Below are positions 51,509 through 60,381 of a stretch of 64,000 bases of DNA, piece by piece. Position numbers and translations under genes: made by a program. Position 1 is the stretch's first letter; each line of letters opens with the position of its first letter. Location of the stretch: contig CANPZE010000002.1 of the NCBI GenBank assembly GCA_947589315.1, positions 45,128-109,127 on the forward strand. The letters are read 5' to 3'. The notes under the pieces are model-generated. The model was not told the DNA's origin and ran no database searches. It saw nothing but the letters and a program-made list of their open reading frames with translations. This stretch comes from an uncultured Lachnospiraceae bacterium (GTDB lineage: Bacteria; Bacillota; Clostridia; Lachnospirales; Lachnospiraceae).

Positions 51509-52915
51509 TCAGAACTGCTTCTTAATAATCTCCTCTACCGACTCCTCTGTCTCCTTCTCCTTCCAGGCCGTTGTCTGTCCCTGGGCGACCCCCTCCGTAG
51601 CATCCCGCTTAAGCACTGTCTTTATGGTCATTAGGATTAATTTCAGATCCATCCAGAAGGAATAGTTCTCAATATAGAACAGATCCAATTTCAGCTTATC
51701 ATAAGGAGTGGTATTATATTTGCCATATACCTGGGCATAGCCGGTCAAACCTGCCTTCACTCTCGTGCGGAATGCAAATTCCGGCATAGCCTCGCAGTAT
51801 TCCTTCATGATCTCCGGCCTCTCCGGCCGGGGGCCTACAAAGGACATGTCGCCCTTCAATATATTAAACAGCTGGGGAAGCTCGTCAATCCTGGCCGCCC
51901 GGATAAACTTTCCCACCGGCGTGATCCTGTCATCATTGGCTGCTGCCAGCTTGGCCACTCCGTCCCGCTCTGCATCTACGATCATGCTGCGGAACTTATA
52001 GATTTCAAACTCTCTCTCATATTTTGTACAACGCACCTGCTTATAGAGCACAGGACCCCGGTCATACAGATAAATGGCTAACGCTGTCACTGCCATAATG
52101 GGCGACAGCACGACCAACAGGGGGACAGCCAGGCACAGATCCAGGAATCTCTTCCAGAACCGCTGGTCGAAGCTTAAGGTATACCCCTTAGACAGAAGAA
52201 AGGGCGTGTCAAACACATGGATCCTGTCCGCTCCCATCAGTATGATATCGGACAGCTTGGGGATCACATAGGCGCGTATTTTGTTAGCATAACAATACTT
52301 CAGGATATCATTTCTTTTGATGGCTGAGATATCCCCAATGATCACCGCCTGAAATTCCTTCATCTTCTCTCCGATGGCCTCCAGCCCTTCATCAATGTTC
52401 ACGGCGTCATAAATAGCATATTTGTCCCGCCGGGTCTCCACCTTATACACCAGGTCGGCAGCCGGACGTTCCCCATAGATCAGCAGAAGCTTCCAGGGCT
52501 GGAATATCTGATTGTAGCCATGTATGATGATCACGTTCCACAGAGAGGAAACGAGCATCTCCAAAAGCATGACAGCGAGCATCCGGGAAGGGTTCACCAG
52601 CCGGAATGCCAGAAGGGAAATGATGATGTAGGACATGATATTGGTGAGAAAAAGGCTGAGATACTGGGACAGCATTACCTCGATCCGGCGCAGCTGCCCA
52701 ATCTTGAGCCCACCGTACATATTAGAAAAGAAAAATAAGAGCAGGGCATACAGGCCAATGATCAGATAATGCCCTCTGCGGTAGAATTGGTAAACGTACA
52801 TGGTGGATGAATAGTAGTGATACCACGCATAGGCAAAGATCCCTGTCATCAAGGCAATATTCACCAGAGAAGCAAAAAACAATATCGTTTTCTTGTAAGG
52901 ATCATAATTTTTCAT
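51509..52915 (-). CDS. Initiating sugar-phosphate transferase (polyprenyl glycosylphosphotransferase)
   Basis: A 468-residue membrane enzyme that attaches the first sugar-phosphate to undecaprenyl phosphate. Four N-terminal helices (about 10-140) and a nucleotide-binding-like region (145-250) lead to the bacterial sugar transferase domain (about 265-450): KRFLDLCLAVPLLVVLSPIMA, GPVLYKQVRCTKYEREFEIYKFRSM, RIDELPQLFNILKGDMSFVGPRPERPE (outline). The domain arrangement is WbaP/WcaJ-like. The start MKNYD has AAAGGA 8 nt upstream. It follows the GntR gene by 20 bp and leads the polymer genes. Confidence 0.93.
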   Translation of the reverse strand: MKNYDPYKKTILFFASLVNIALMTGIFAYAWYHYYSSTMYVYQFYRRGHYLIIGLYALLLFFFSNMYGGLKIGQLRRIEVMLSQYLSLFLTNIMSYIIISLLAFRLVNPSRMLAVMLLEMLVSSLWNVIIIHGYNQIFQPWKLLLIYGERPAADLVYKVETRRDKYAIYDAVNIDEGLEAIGEKMKEFQAVIIGDISAIKRNDILKYCYANKIRAYVIPKLSDIILMGADRIHVFDTPFLLSKGYTLSFDQRFWKRFLDLCLAVPLLVVLSPIMAVTALAIYLYDRGPVLYKQVRCTKYEREFEIYKFRSMIVDAERDGVAKLAAANDDRITPVGKFIRAARIDELPQLFNILKGDMSFVGPRPERPEIMKEYCEAMPEFAFRTRVKAGLTGYAQVYGKYNTTPYDKLKLDLFYIENYSFWMDLKLILMTIKTVLKRDATEGVAQGQTTAWKEKETEESVEEIIKKQF

Positions 52916-52935
52916 GGTCTGTATTCCTTTCCAAA

Positions 52936-53634
52936 TCATTTTCCGTCATGCTTCTGCATCAGGTTCTCCAGGCCCCGGTGTTCGATATTGGCCAGGGACT
53001 GATAGATGTGTTCATTGGCCAGCCGTTCTGCCCGTTCTTCATCTTTATTACGCACAGATTCCAGAATCGCCTTATGTTCCTGGGACGCCTTGCTGGCGCG
53101 TTCCTGGGAAGACAGCGTGTTCTTCCGCACCCGCTCTACATAATGATGGTAATCCGATAAAATATGCTCCAGGATCTTACTGCCGCAAGCCTCGTAGAGC
53201 AGCAGGTGGAAACGGTTGTCCAACTCAAAGATCTGATCCCAATGTTCCTTCTGGATATGAAATTCACTTAGATAGATAATCTCCTCCAGGGCCTCCAGCT
53301 GTTCCTGGGTGATATGCTCACAGGCCCATTTGGCGCACAGGCCCTCCAGATAAGACCGGATCACATAAATGTCAAAAATATCTTTTGCTGTGATCCCGTT
53401 GACATACGCCCCTTTATTGGGAATAATAGATACCAGGCCCTCCAATTCCAGCTGCCGCAGCGCTTCCCTCACCGGCGTCCGGGACACTCCCAACGCCTTA
53501 CTGATGGCGGCTTCCCGCAATTCATCCTTCTCCCTGTAATTCCCCGCTAAAATATCCTCCCGGATCTTGTTGAATACCTTTCCCCGCAGAGAATACCGAT
53601 CCATAATGTCTTTTCCATTATTGTAATTATCCAT
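52936..53634 (-). CDS. GntR-family (FCD) transcriptional regulator
   Basis: A 232-residue regulator. The winged helix-turn-helix (about 10-75) reads LRGKVFNKIREDILAGNY, ISKALGVSRTPVREALRQLELEGLV; the C-terminal helical FCD domain (about 85-220) normally binds a small acid, often with metal-binding histidines such as DNRFHLLLYEACG. The ATG at 53634 (MDNYNN) is preceded by GGAG. It is first in the polysaccharide run and shares a divergent promoter region with the O-antigen-ligase-like gene, so it may regulate both. Confidence 0.88.
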   Translation of the reverse strand: MDNYNNGKDIMDRYSLRGKVFNKIREDILAGNYREKDELREAAISKALGVSRTPVREALRQLELEGLVSIIPNKGAYVNGITAKDIFDIYVIRSYLEGLCAKWACEHITQEQLEALEEIIYLSEFHIQKEHWDQIFELDNRFHLLLYEACGSKILEHILSDYHHYVERVRKNTLSSQERASKASQEHKAILESVRNKDEERAERLANEHIYQSLANIEHRGLENLMQKHDGK

Positions 53635-53692
53635 AACCGCTCCATTTTCTCTATATGATACCTGATCATTAACAAAATGCGCATACAGATTT

Positions 53693-53721
53693 AGTATATC
53701 ATATCCTATTTCTTCCGTCAA
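53693..53721 (-). promoter_or_regulatory. Promoter of the GntR gene and polysaccharide run
   Basis: The minus strand has TTGACG (53721-53716), a 17-bp spacer and TATACT (53698-53693). The divergent ligase promoter starts 30 bp away, and CAAAATTTTG at 53719-53728 is a short palindrome in between. Confidence 0.6.
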
Positions 53722-53751
53722 AATTTTGTCCCCTGCATTTTCCTAAAATAA

Positions 53752-53780
53752 TTGCACAACAATGGCAAAAATGATATGAT
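53752..53780 (+). promoter_or_regulatory. Promoter of the ligase-like gene
   Basis: TTGCAC (53752-53757), a 17-bp spacer and TATGAT (53775-53780). An AAAGGAGG site lies 60 bp downstream. Confidence 0.6.
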
Positions 53781-53847
53781 AAGAAATATGCTTTTTGTGG
53801 CAAACGGAAAGAAATATATTTTAGGATATCCCAAAAGGAGGTTTATT

Positions 53848-55770
53848 ATGGCTAACCCAAAGAAAAAGAACACATCCCGGCAGAAGGAAGAAAAATATGC
53901 CTTCCCCCTGCTATTGCCGATCATTATGATTCTGGCAGTCATCCCTTTGATCGTGTATATGTATTCTTACAATACCCATCTGAGGGATTTCGACTGGTAC
54001 ACCAGCTATACAGAGACTACAGATTTCTTTCTGTTCTTTAAAATGGCATGGGCGGTAGGAACCTGCATATTTATGCTCTTCTGTATGGTCTATCTGTTCC
54101 TGGCTGAGGAGAAAAAGATCGTATGGGTCAAAAATCTGATCCCTCTGGCAGTATACTGTGGCATTTCCCTTATATCTGCCATTGCCTCCAAATATTCCTA
54201 TTTCTCATTTCACGGTATTTATGAACAGTTTGAGCCAGTATGGATGTTGTTGGGTTATGGCGTGATCACTTATTACTGTTTTTATATCCTGCGCACGGAA
54301 TCTGCAGTCAGGCAGACGCTCCGCTGGTTTATCGCAGGAATCTTGGTTATGTGCGCCCTGGGGCTTTCCCAGGTATTTTCCCATGACTTTTTCCGTACCT
54401 CCCTGGGACAAAAGGTAATGACACCTCAGTCCTATACCGGAGAAGTTAATTTTACGTTTGAGCTGGGACGGCCTTATCTGTCTCTGTATAATCCCAACTA
54501 TGTAGGCTTTTATGCAGCGCTGACCGTTCCTCTTCTGGCCGCCCTTCTTTTTACCACCAAGAAGATCTGGGTGCGGGCCGGCTACGGCGCTATCATTGCC
54601 GTCCTGCTGCTGATCCTCTTTGCCTCCCAGTCCCGTGCCGGCATTCTGGCTCTGATAGCCTCCTTCTTCCTGATGCTTCTGTGCATGCGGAAGGTATTCC
54701 TGAAGAACTGGAAGATTGCCATTGCCGCAGTTATTGTGGCCATCGCTGCCTTTCTTGGCGTCAACGCCCTGAATGGCAACGTCCTCCTTACCCGTCTGCA
54801 GGGAATGTTCTCTTTTACACCGGAGCAGCATGCCCTGGAATATATTGAGACCAACGATGATAATGTGACCGTTAGATATAGCGGAAATACCCTTATATTC
54901 CAGACTACCCAGACCAAAGAAGGCACGGACGCCTTCCGTCTGACCGATGGGGACGGCAAGCCGGTAGATTTCTCTCTGGGGGCGGACGGGGTGAATTACA
55001 CGGTCAATGACAGCCGCTTCCCCTTCTCCTTCTGCTCCTCCCGGGCAGAGAATTTCAGCGGCTTTGTCGTAAATATCCCCACCAATCCGGCAGACCCTGT
55101 CAACACAGGCAACAATTGGTTCTTTACCAATCTGATGAAGTCAGGCGATTCCACCTATTATGTGATGGGCGGCGCCGGGGCGCTGATGAAGCTGACCCAG
55201 CAGGAGAAGACCTGGTCCTTCCTGGAGAATCACTATTCCTTCGCCAACAAGCGCGGATATATCTGGGCCCGTACCCTTCCCCTGCTGAAAAAGTATTTCT
55301 TGCTGGGAAGCGGTCCCGATACCTTTATTATCGCCTTCCCCAATCACGACCTGGTAGGGTTATGCAACTCCGGCCATCTCAATGAGATCATTACCAAGCC
55401 CCACTGCATGTATCTGCAGGTGGCAGTACAGACAGGGATCCCATCGCTGATCGCCCTGCTGGTCTTCTTTGGCTGGTATCTGGTAAGCAGCATCAAGCTG
55501 TATTGGAATAATAGTTACAAAGATTATCTTTCCCTGGTGGGCGTGGGGATCTTCGCCTGCGTGACAGGTTACCTGATCCTGGCTCTGACCAATGATTCCT
55601 GTGTAGCAGTATCTCCCATCTTCTATGGGATCATCGGCATGGGACTTGGAGTCAATTATAGCGTAAAGGCAAGCCTGTCAGCAGCGCCTGCCGCCAATAA
55701 TAAAAAGCCTGCCGCTGAGCAGGCTGGCCCTGACAGCAAAGCAGGCAAGAAAAAGCAGAAAAAGAGATAA
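53848..55770 (+). CDS. O-antigen-ligase/Wzy-like membrane protein
   Basis: A 640-residue protein with about 10-12 helices, of the O-antigen ligase/polymerase (Wzy_C) class that moves lipid-linked glycans outside the membrane. The N-terminus is basic (MANPKKKNTSRQKEEK) and the C-terminus ends in a Lys/Ala-rich tail (about 600-640). The Wzy_C signature region is around FASQSRAGILALIASFF. A large hydrophilic segment of about 150 residues (about 310-460) separates two blocks of helices and includes LRLTDGDGKP-like sequence. The start follows AAAGGAGG by 7 nt. It is divergent from the GntR gene and the polymer cluster. Confidence 0.8.
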   Translation: MANPKKKNTSRQKEEKYAFPLLLPIIMILAVIPLIVYMYSYNTHLRDFDWYTSYTETTDFFLFFKMAWAVGTCIFMLFCMVYLFLAEEKKIVWVKNLIPLAVYCGISLISAIASKYSYFSFHGIYEQFEPVWMLLGYGVITYYCFYILRTESAVRQTLRWFIAGILVMCALGLSQVFSHDFFRTSLGQKVMTPQSYTGEVNFTFELGRPYLSLYNPNYVGFYAALTVPLLAALLFTTKKIWVRAGYGAIIAVLLLILFASQSRAGILALIASFFLMLLCMRKVFLKNWKIAIAAVIVAIAAFLGVNALNGNVLLTRLQGMFSFTPEQHALEYIETNDDNVTVRYSGNTLIFQTTQTKEGTDAFRLTDGDGKPVDFSLGADGVNYTVNDSRFPFSFCSSRAENFSGFVVNIPTNPADPVNTGNNWFFTNLMKSGDSTYYVMGGAGALMKLTQQEKTWSFLENHYSFANKRGYIWARTLPLLKKYFLLGSGPDTFIIAFPNHDLVGLCNSGHLNEIITKPHCMYLQVAVQTGIPSLIALLVFFGWYLVSSIKLYWNNSYKDYLSLVGVGIFACVTGYLILALTNDSCVAVSPIFYGIIGMGLGVNYSVKASLSAAPAANNKKPAAEQAGPDSKAGKKKQKKR

Positions 55771-55784
55771 GGAGATATCGGGGC

Positions 55785-56555
55785 CTACAGGCCTCCTCCC
55801 GATAACTGTTCCAATATCTGCTTTTTATATTCTAAAAATTCTTCTGTCAACAGAAATTCCGGTGAACGGGGGCGCTGGCTGTCAATATGCAGCTGCGCGG
55901 CAATCTCCCCCGGCCGGCCGGACAAGATATAGATCCGGTCAGACAGGAGAATGGCCTCATCAATATCATGGGTGATGAAAAGAGTAGACAGACGGATCTC
56001 TTCCATAATAGACAGATACCACTGGTGTATGGCATTCTTGGTCATAGCATCCAGGGCGCTGAAGGGTTCGTCCAAAAGGGCTACCTCCCCGGAGAAAAGA
56101 TAGGTACGCAGCAGAGCCGCCCTCTGGCGCATTCCGCCGGACAGCTGGGCCGGATATTTATTTTCATATCCGGCCAGCCCAAATTCCTCAAAATAAGCCG
56201 CCGCCTTTTCTCTGGCCCATTTCTTTTTTCTCATGCCGGCGGGCTTTTCCCCGCCTTTTCTCAACATTAACGGAAGCGCTACGTTATCCAATACTGTCTT
56301 ATAGGGCAGGAGCATATCCTTCTGCAGCATATAGCTTACTTGCCCCGGCTTTCCGGTAATCTCCCTGCCATCCAGCAGGACCTGCCCCTCTTCCGGGAGC
56401 AAAAGCCCGGAGATCACATGAAACAATGTAGTTTTCCCGCCCCCGCTGGCTCCCAGCAGGCAGACTAATTCTCCTTCTCCCAGCTCCAAAGAGATATCCT
56501 TTAATATCTGCTTATCCTCAAAGGACTTTGATACCCCTTTTACCTCCAGCTTCAT
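55785..56555 (-). CDS. ABC transporter ATPase, thiamine/precursor uptake
   Basis: A 256-residue ATPase with Walker A LLGASGGGKTT, Q-loop YMLQKDMLLPY, signature QLSGGMRQRAAL, Walker B ALLDEPFSALD and H-loop FITHDIDEA. It is the fourth and last gene of the operon led by the TPP riboswitch, after the binding protein (14 bp) and permease, so it energises uptake of thiamine or its pyrimidine precursor. The family is that of ThiZ and SsuB. It converges on the ligase-like gene with 14 bp between stops. Confidence 0.92.
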   Translation of the reverse strand: MKLEVKGVSKSFEDKQILKDISLELGEGELVCLLGASGGGKTTLFHVISGLLLPEEGQVLLDGREITGKPGQVSYMLQKDMLLPYKTVLDNVALPLMLRKGGEKPAGMRKKKWAREKAAAYFEEFGLAGYENKYPAQLSGGMRQRAALLRTYLFSGEVALLDEPFSALDAMTKNAIHQWYLSIMEEIRLSTLFITHDIDEAILLSDRIYILSGRPGEIAAQLHIDSQRPRSPEFLLTEEFLEYKKQILEQLSGGGL

Positions 56556-56569
56556 CAGACGCCTCCTGT

Positions 56570-57619
56570 CTATTCCAGATAATCGTTGGTGAATCCAACA
56601 TTTTCCTCTAATTCATTCTCCACCAGCTTATTCTCATTCAGCCAGCTATAGAACCCGTTCCAGCGCTCTCCGTCAATCTTACCCCATTCTGGCTCTTCCG
56701 CAAGATATTGTTCACTCAGATATTTCTGGCTGGCCTCCACCAGTTCTTCATCCAGCTCCGGCGCTGCCTTCAGCAGGATCTGGGCTGCTTCCTCGCTATT
56801 CTGCGCCGCATATTCGTACCCCTTCTTCACAGCGCTGAGAAATGCCTTTGCCGTTTCCGGATTCTCCTCCAGAAAAGTATTATTGGCGATAATGACCGGA
56901 CTGTAATAGTCAAATACCGGATTCATATCTGCAAAGGGCAGATAATTAACATCCAAGCCTTCCAGTTCACATTTTATTCCATCCCATCCATAATAGATCC
57001 ATACACTGTCGATGTCGGCATGGAGGGCTGCTACAATATCTTCCACATAAGTAGAAATCAGATCTACCTTCTCGAAATTCCCTCCGTCCTTCTCTACCAC
57101 ATTTTTCATGACCGCCTGCTCAATCGGGGAATCCCAGGTGGCATAAGTATGCCCTTCCAGCTTGGCAGGACTGTCAATTCCTTTTTCCTTCAGGGAGACC
57201 AGGCCGGAAGTATTATGCTGCAAGACTGCCGCCACTGCTGTAACCGGCAGGGGTTCGTCACTGGAGAAGGCTGCGGCCAGTGTATCCTGGAAATCAATAC
57301 CGAACTCTGCTCCGCCGGAAGCTACCAGATCTGTAGCCCCATCGTCCGGCGGCTGTATAATGGATACCTTTAATCCGGCTTCCTCAAAATATCCCTTTTC
57401 CTGGGCTACATACAAGCCTGTATGATTGGTATTGGGCGTCCAGTCCAGCACCATCGTCACTTCTGTCAGTTCCTTCTGTGAAGCGTTATCACCGCTTTCC
57501 TGGCTCTCCTGCCCGGAACTTACCTCTGTCTTCTTTGTCCCACTGTCCCCGCCACAGCCGCACAGTGAAGTTATCATTACTGTTGACAATACTATTGCCA
57601 GTACGCGTTTTATTTTCAT
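56570..57619 (-). CDS. Thiamine-precursor-binding lipoprotein, ThiY/NMT1 type
   Basis: A 349-residue binding protein. Lipoprotein signal MKIKRVLAIVLSTVMITSLC with lipobox Cys near residue 20, then the NMT1/THI5-like domain: VTMVLDWTPNTNHTGLYVAQEKGYFEEAGL (outline), DLVASGGAEFGIDFQDTL, and YEYAAQNSEEAAQILL. Such proteins bind N-formyl-aminopyrimidine or HMP, and the TPP riboswitch upstream supports this. MKIKR is chosen over an earlier ATG because AAGGA lies before it. It is flanked by its permease and ATPase genes. Confidence 0.88.
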   Translation of the reverse strand: MKIKRVLAIVLSTVMITSLCGCGGDSGTKKTEVSSGQESQESGDNASQKELTEVTMVLDWTPNTNHTGLYVAQEKGYFEEAGLKVSIIQPPDDGATDLVASGGAEFGIDFQDTLAAAFSSDEPLPVTAVAAVLQHNTSGLVSLKEKGIDSPAKLEGHTYATWDSPIEQAVMKNVVEKDGGNFEKVDLISTYVEDIVAALHADIDSVWIYYGWDGIKCELEGLDVNYLPFADMNPVFDYYSPVIIANNTFLEENPETAKAFLSAVKKGYEYAAQNSEEAAQILLKAAPELDEELVEASQKYLSEQYLAEEPEWGKIDGERWNGFYSWLNENKLVENELEENVGFTNDYLE

Positions 57620-57673
57620 GATTTTATCGTTCCTTTCTTGATTCAATAGAATGTTCCATAGAATTTTATTCCT

Positions 57674-58471
57674 TTATGGAAGTTCTCTCTCCATTTTTTC
57701 CGCTCTTCCGCCCATACGCCTCCAGGGCATCGCCCCTTTTTGTATCAGATCCACCAGCTTCATCAAACACAGGCTTACTGCCGTGATCAAAAAGATTACC
57801 GCAAACATTTTATCATAGGCGTAGGATTTCTTTACTCTGGTCATATAAACCCCCAGGCCGTGAAATCCCCCCAGCCATTCTGATATGACAGCCCCCACTA
57901 CCGCATAGGATACGGAGATGCGCAGGCTGGCAAAGAAGTGGCTCAGGCTGCCCGGCAGCTTAATGTGGTAGAAGATCTGCAGATCCGATGCGCCCATAGC
58001 CTGCATGAGCCGGACGGCATCTGTATCGGCCTCCCGGAATCCATCCAGCAGCCCTACCGTAATAGGGAAAAAGGTCACTATCACTACAAGGGTGATCTTA
58101 GGCGCCGCCCCATATCCCAGCCAAAGGACCAGAAGGGGCGCGATGGCCACGGTAGGTATGGTCTGGGTGATAACCAGTATGGGATACAACGCCCGGTACA
58201 GGCTCCGGAAATGTTCCATCAGGACAGCGGTCCCAAATCCCAGCAGTATCCCGATGCCAAGACCGGCAAAGGCCTCCCAAAGGGTCACCCACATATGGCT
58301 CAGCAGAAGGGGAAAATCTTCCCCAAAGGCCTTCACTACCCGCACCGGAGAGGGCAGCATATATTCCGGAAGCACTCCCGCCACGCAGAGAAGCTGCCAC
58401 AAAAGCAGCAGAAGAGCTACTGCCGACAATGGAATACAACGGTCAATGATGTTTTGAAACTTTTTTCTCAA
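57674..58471 (-). CDS. ABC permease, thiamine-precursor uptake (ThiX type)
   Basis: A 265-residue permease with about six helices; PILVITQTIPTVAIAPLLVLWLGYG and MGASDLQIFYHIKLPGSL form the EAA loop that docks the ATPase. The start lies 29 bp inside the end of the upstream thiamine-binding protein gene, so translation is coupled. Third-party context (riboswitch, ThiY-type binding protein) assigns it to thiamine or precursor import. Confidence 0.92.
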   Translation of the reverse strand: MRKKFQNIIDRCIPLSAVALLLLLWQLLCVAGVLPEYMLPSPVRVVKAFGEDFPLLLSHMWVTLWEAFAGLGIGILLGFGTAVLMEHFRSLYRALYPILVITQTIPTVAIAPLLVLWLGYGAAPKITLVVIVTFFPITVGLLDGFREADTDAVRLMQAMGASDLQIFYHIKLPGSLSHFFASLRISVSYAVVGAVISEWLGGFHGLGVYMTRVKKSYAYDKMFAVIFLITAVSLCLMKLVDLIQKGAMPWRRMGGRAEKMERELP

Positions 58472-58736
58472 TCGTCAATACCTCACCCTCTGGTTTGTAT
58501 ACGATCTTTACATAAGTGGAGACCTGGTCGCAGCCCGCCTTTACGGCGATCTTCTGACATCCGGCTACAATCTCCATCAGCTGGTCGTACTCTCCTTCAA
58601 TCGTAGTCTCAAAAGGCCCTACGTAGGTGGACAGCCCAAAGCTTTTGATATAGGCGATGACCTCATCCACAATACGGATCACTTCCTCATCGCCCATTAC
58701 ATTGGGCAATACCTGGATCGCTACACTTGCATTCAT
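58443..58736 (-). CDS. Thiamine-binding MTH1187/YkoF-type protein
   Basis: A 97-residue protein of the DUF77/MTH1187 family: ASVAIQVLPNV, a central YVGPFETTIEGEYDQLMEIV and VSTYVKIVYKP. Members bind thiamine or its precursor in the cytoplasm. It is the first gene behind the TPP riboswitch, with AGGAGG 7-8 nt before the start. It overlaps the permease start by 29 bp. Confidence 0.9.
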   Translation of the reverse strand: MNASVAIQVLPNVMGDEEVIRIVDEVIAYIKSFGLSTYVGPFETTIEGEYDQLMEIVAGCQKIAVKAGCDQVSTYVKIVYKPEGEVLTIEKKVSKHH

Positions 58737-58826
58737 AAATTCATTCCTCCTTTCTCATGATCTGCCAGGGAAAACAGGCATATCAGCGTACGGTAACTGT
58801 TATCGCATAAGCAATTCCTGTCGCAC

Positions 58827-58855
58827 AAAAAAGGCCCTGGAAGCATCCAGGGCCT
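58827..58855 (-). terminator. Riboswitch-controlled terminator
   Basis: On the minus strand GGCCCTGG pairs perfectly with CCAGGGCC, followed by six T. It lies between the TPP aptamer and the first gene, so ligand binding can switch off transcription. Confidence 0.9.
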
Positions 58856-58867
58856 GTAGTGTTCTGG

Positions 58868-58967
58868 TATAAGCTTCCTTACGCCGGTATCAACCGGTTC
58901 AAGTTCTAAGGGTCGATCATCCTTTATGATCTCTCAGCCGTCTGCCGTCAGGCCCCCCCAGCTTTTT
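58868..58967 (-). promoter_or_regulatory. TPP riboswitch (THI element)
   Basis: The minus strand carries the THI-box sequence: GGGG, GGCTGAGAG, GACCC, GAAC...TTGA, then ATACCGGCGTAAGGAAGC. AAAGC and GCTT close the P1 helix. An intrinsic terminator follows immediately, so thiamine pyrophosphate probably stops transcription of the uptake operon. GGCCTGA near the 5' end is complementary to the CAGGCCC just before the terminator stem, a possible antiterminator pairing. Confidence 0.95.
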
Positions 58968-58970
58968 TCT

Positions 58971-58998
58971 ATTATACACAAGTTTGCCGGTTTGTCAA
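58971..58998 (-). promoter_or_regulatory. Promoter of the thiamine uptake operon
   Basis: The minus strand has perfect TTGACA (58998-58993), a 16-bp spacer and perfect TATAAT (58976-58971). It begins 3 bp after the aminopeptidase stop, in the gap before the riboswitch. Confidence 0.85.
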
Positions 58999-59000
58999 TC

Positions 59001-60380
59001 TCAAGCGTCCTTCAGGAAAGCGGCATAACACTTCTTGGCCTCATACACATCCGCTTTGCTGGTGACCTCCCAGGGAGCATGCATATTTAATACAGCAACC
59101 CCGCTGTCAATGACTTCCATCCCATACAGGGACAGGATATAGGCAATGGTTCCCCCGCCGCCAATATCTACCTTTCCCAGCTCCGCTGTCTGAAACGCTA
59201 CGTTATTGTCATCCATAATCTTGCGCAATGCCGCCAGATACTCTGCATTGGCATCATTGGAGCCGGACTTTCCCCGGCTGCCGGTGAATTTGCTGAATAC
59301 CACCCCTCTTCCCAGGAAGGAAGCGTTCTTCTTTTCAAAGGAATCAGCAAAAAGAGGGTCATAGGCAGCATTCACATCGGAAGAAAGCATACGGCTGCGG
59401 CGCAAGGCCCGCTTCAGCAGCAGTTCACTGTACTCCCCATTCAGGTTCAGAAGCTCCGCCACGGTATTTTCAAAGAAGCGCGACTGCATCCCTGTGGCTC
59501 CCACGCTTCCGATCTCTTCCTTGTCTACCAGGAGGCAGCAGGCCGTCTTTTTCAGCTTCTTCCCTTCCAGCATGGCTGCCAGGGAAGTATAGGCGCAGAC
59601 TCTGTCATCCTGCCCGTAAGCCATGATCATACTTTTGTCCAATCCCATTTCCCGGGCCCTGCCTGCCGGCACAATCTCCAGCTCTGCTGAGATAAAATCT
59701 TCCTCTTCGATCCCATAGGTATCTTTCAGGATTGCCAGGACATTTGCCTTCACACCGTCCTTCTCCTCTTCCTTCAATGGAATGCTTCCCACCAGAAGAT
59801 CCAGCTTTTCTCCCTCGATCACCTTTGCTGCCTTTTTCTCCAGCTGCGTCCCCGCCAGATGGATCAGAAGATCTGTCACACAGAACACAGGATCCTCCTC
59901 CTTTTCCCCGATGCAGATATCAATGGCAGTCCCGTCCTTTTTTACTACAACGCCGTGGATCGCCAATGGCAGAGTAACCCACTGGTATTTCTTAATCCCG
60001 CCGTAATAATGGGTATCCAGGTAGGCCATGTCGTCAGATTCATACAGAGGGTTCTGCTTTATGTCCATGCGGGGCGAATCCAGATGGGCCCCCAGAATAT
60101 TCATCCCCTGTTCCAAAGGTTCCTCCCCTATCTGGAACAGAGCTACTGCCTTGTTCATGCAGACTGCATATATCTTGTCTCCGGGAGCCAGAGGCCTGCC
60201 CTCCTCCAATACATTTTCTATGGCAGCGTAGCCATGCGCCTGGGCCTGCCGGATGATCTCCTTTACACACTCCCGCTCTGTCTTGCCAACGCTCAGGAAA
60301 TCCAAATATCCTCTGCTCAGCTTCTCCAGCTCCTTCAATTCCTTTGCCGTATATTCTTTCCATGCATTTTTGCGTTCCAT
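59001..60380 (-). CDS. M18 family aminopeptidase
   Basis: A 459-residue metallo-aminopeptidase. The zinc ligands appear as GAHLDSPRMD (His, Asp), LVDKEEIGS (Glu pair), the Asp in the SSDVNAAYDP region, and VLNMHAPWEV (His). The fold is the M18 dodecameric aminopeptidase (LAP4/aspartyl aminopeptidase type), which trims N-terminal residues from peptides in the cytosol. The ATG at 60380 is used, with GGAAGCGG upstream; this is 1 bp after the PLC-like gene stop, so coupled translation is likely. Substrate preference is not readable. Confidence 0.92.
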   Translation of the reverse strand: MERKNAWKEYTAKELKELEKLSRGYLDFLSVGKTERECVKEIIRQAQAHGYAAIENVLEEGRPLAPGDKIYAVCMNKAVALFQIGEEPLEQGMNILGAHLDSPRMDIKQNPLYESDDMAYLDTHYYGGIKKYQWVTLPLAIHGVVVKKDGTAIDICIGEKEEDPVFCVTDLLIHLAGTQLEKKAAKVIEGEKLDLLVGSIPLKEEEKDGVKANVLAILKDTYGIEEEDFISAELEIVPAGRAREMGLDKSMIMAYGQDDRVCAYTSLAAMLEGKKLKKTACCLLVDKEEIGSVGATGMQSRFFENTVAELLNLNGEYSELLLKRALRRSRMLSSDVNAAYDPLFADSFEKKNASFLGRGVVFSKFTGSRGKSGSNDANAEYLAALRKIMDDNNVAFQTAELGKVDIGGGGTIAYILSLYGMEVIDSGVAVLNMHAPWEVTSKADVYEAKKCYAAFLKDA

Positions 60381-60381
60381 A

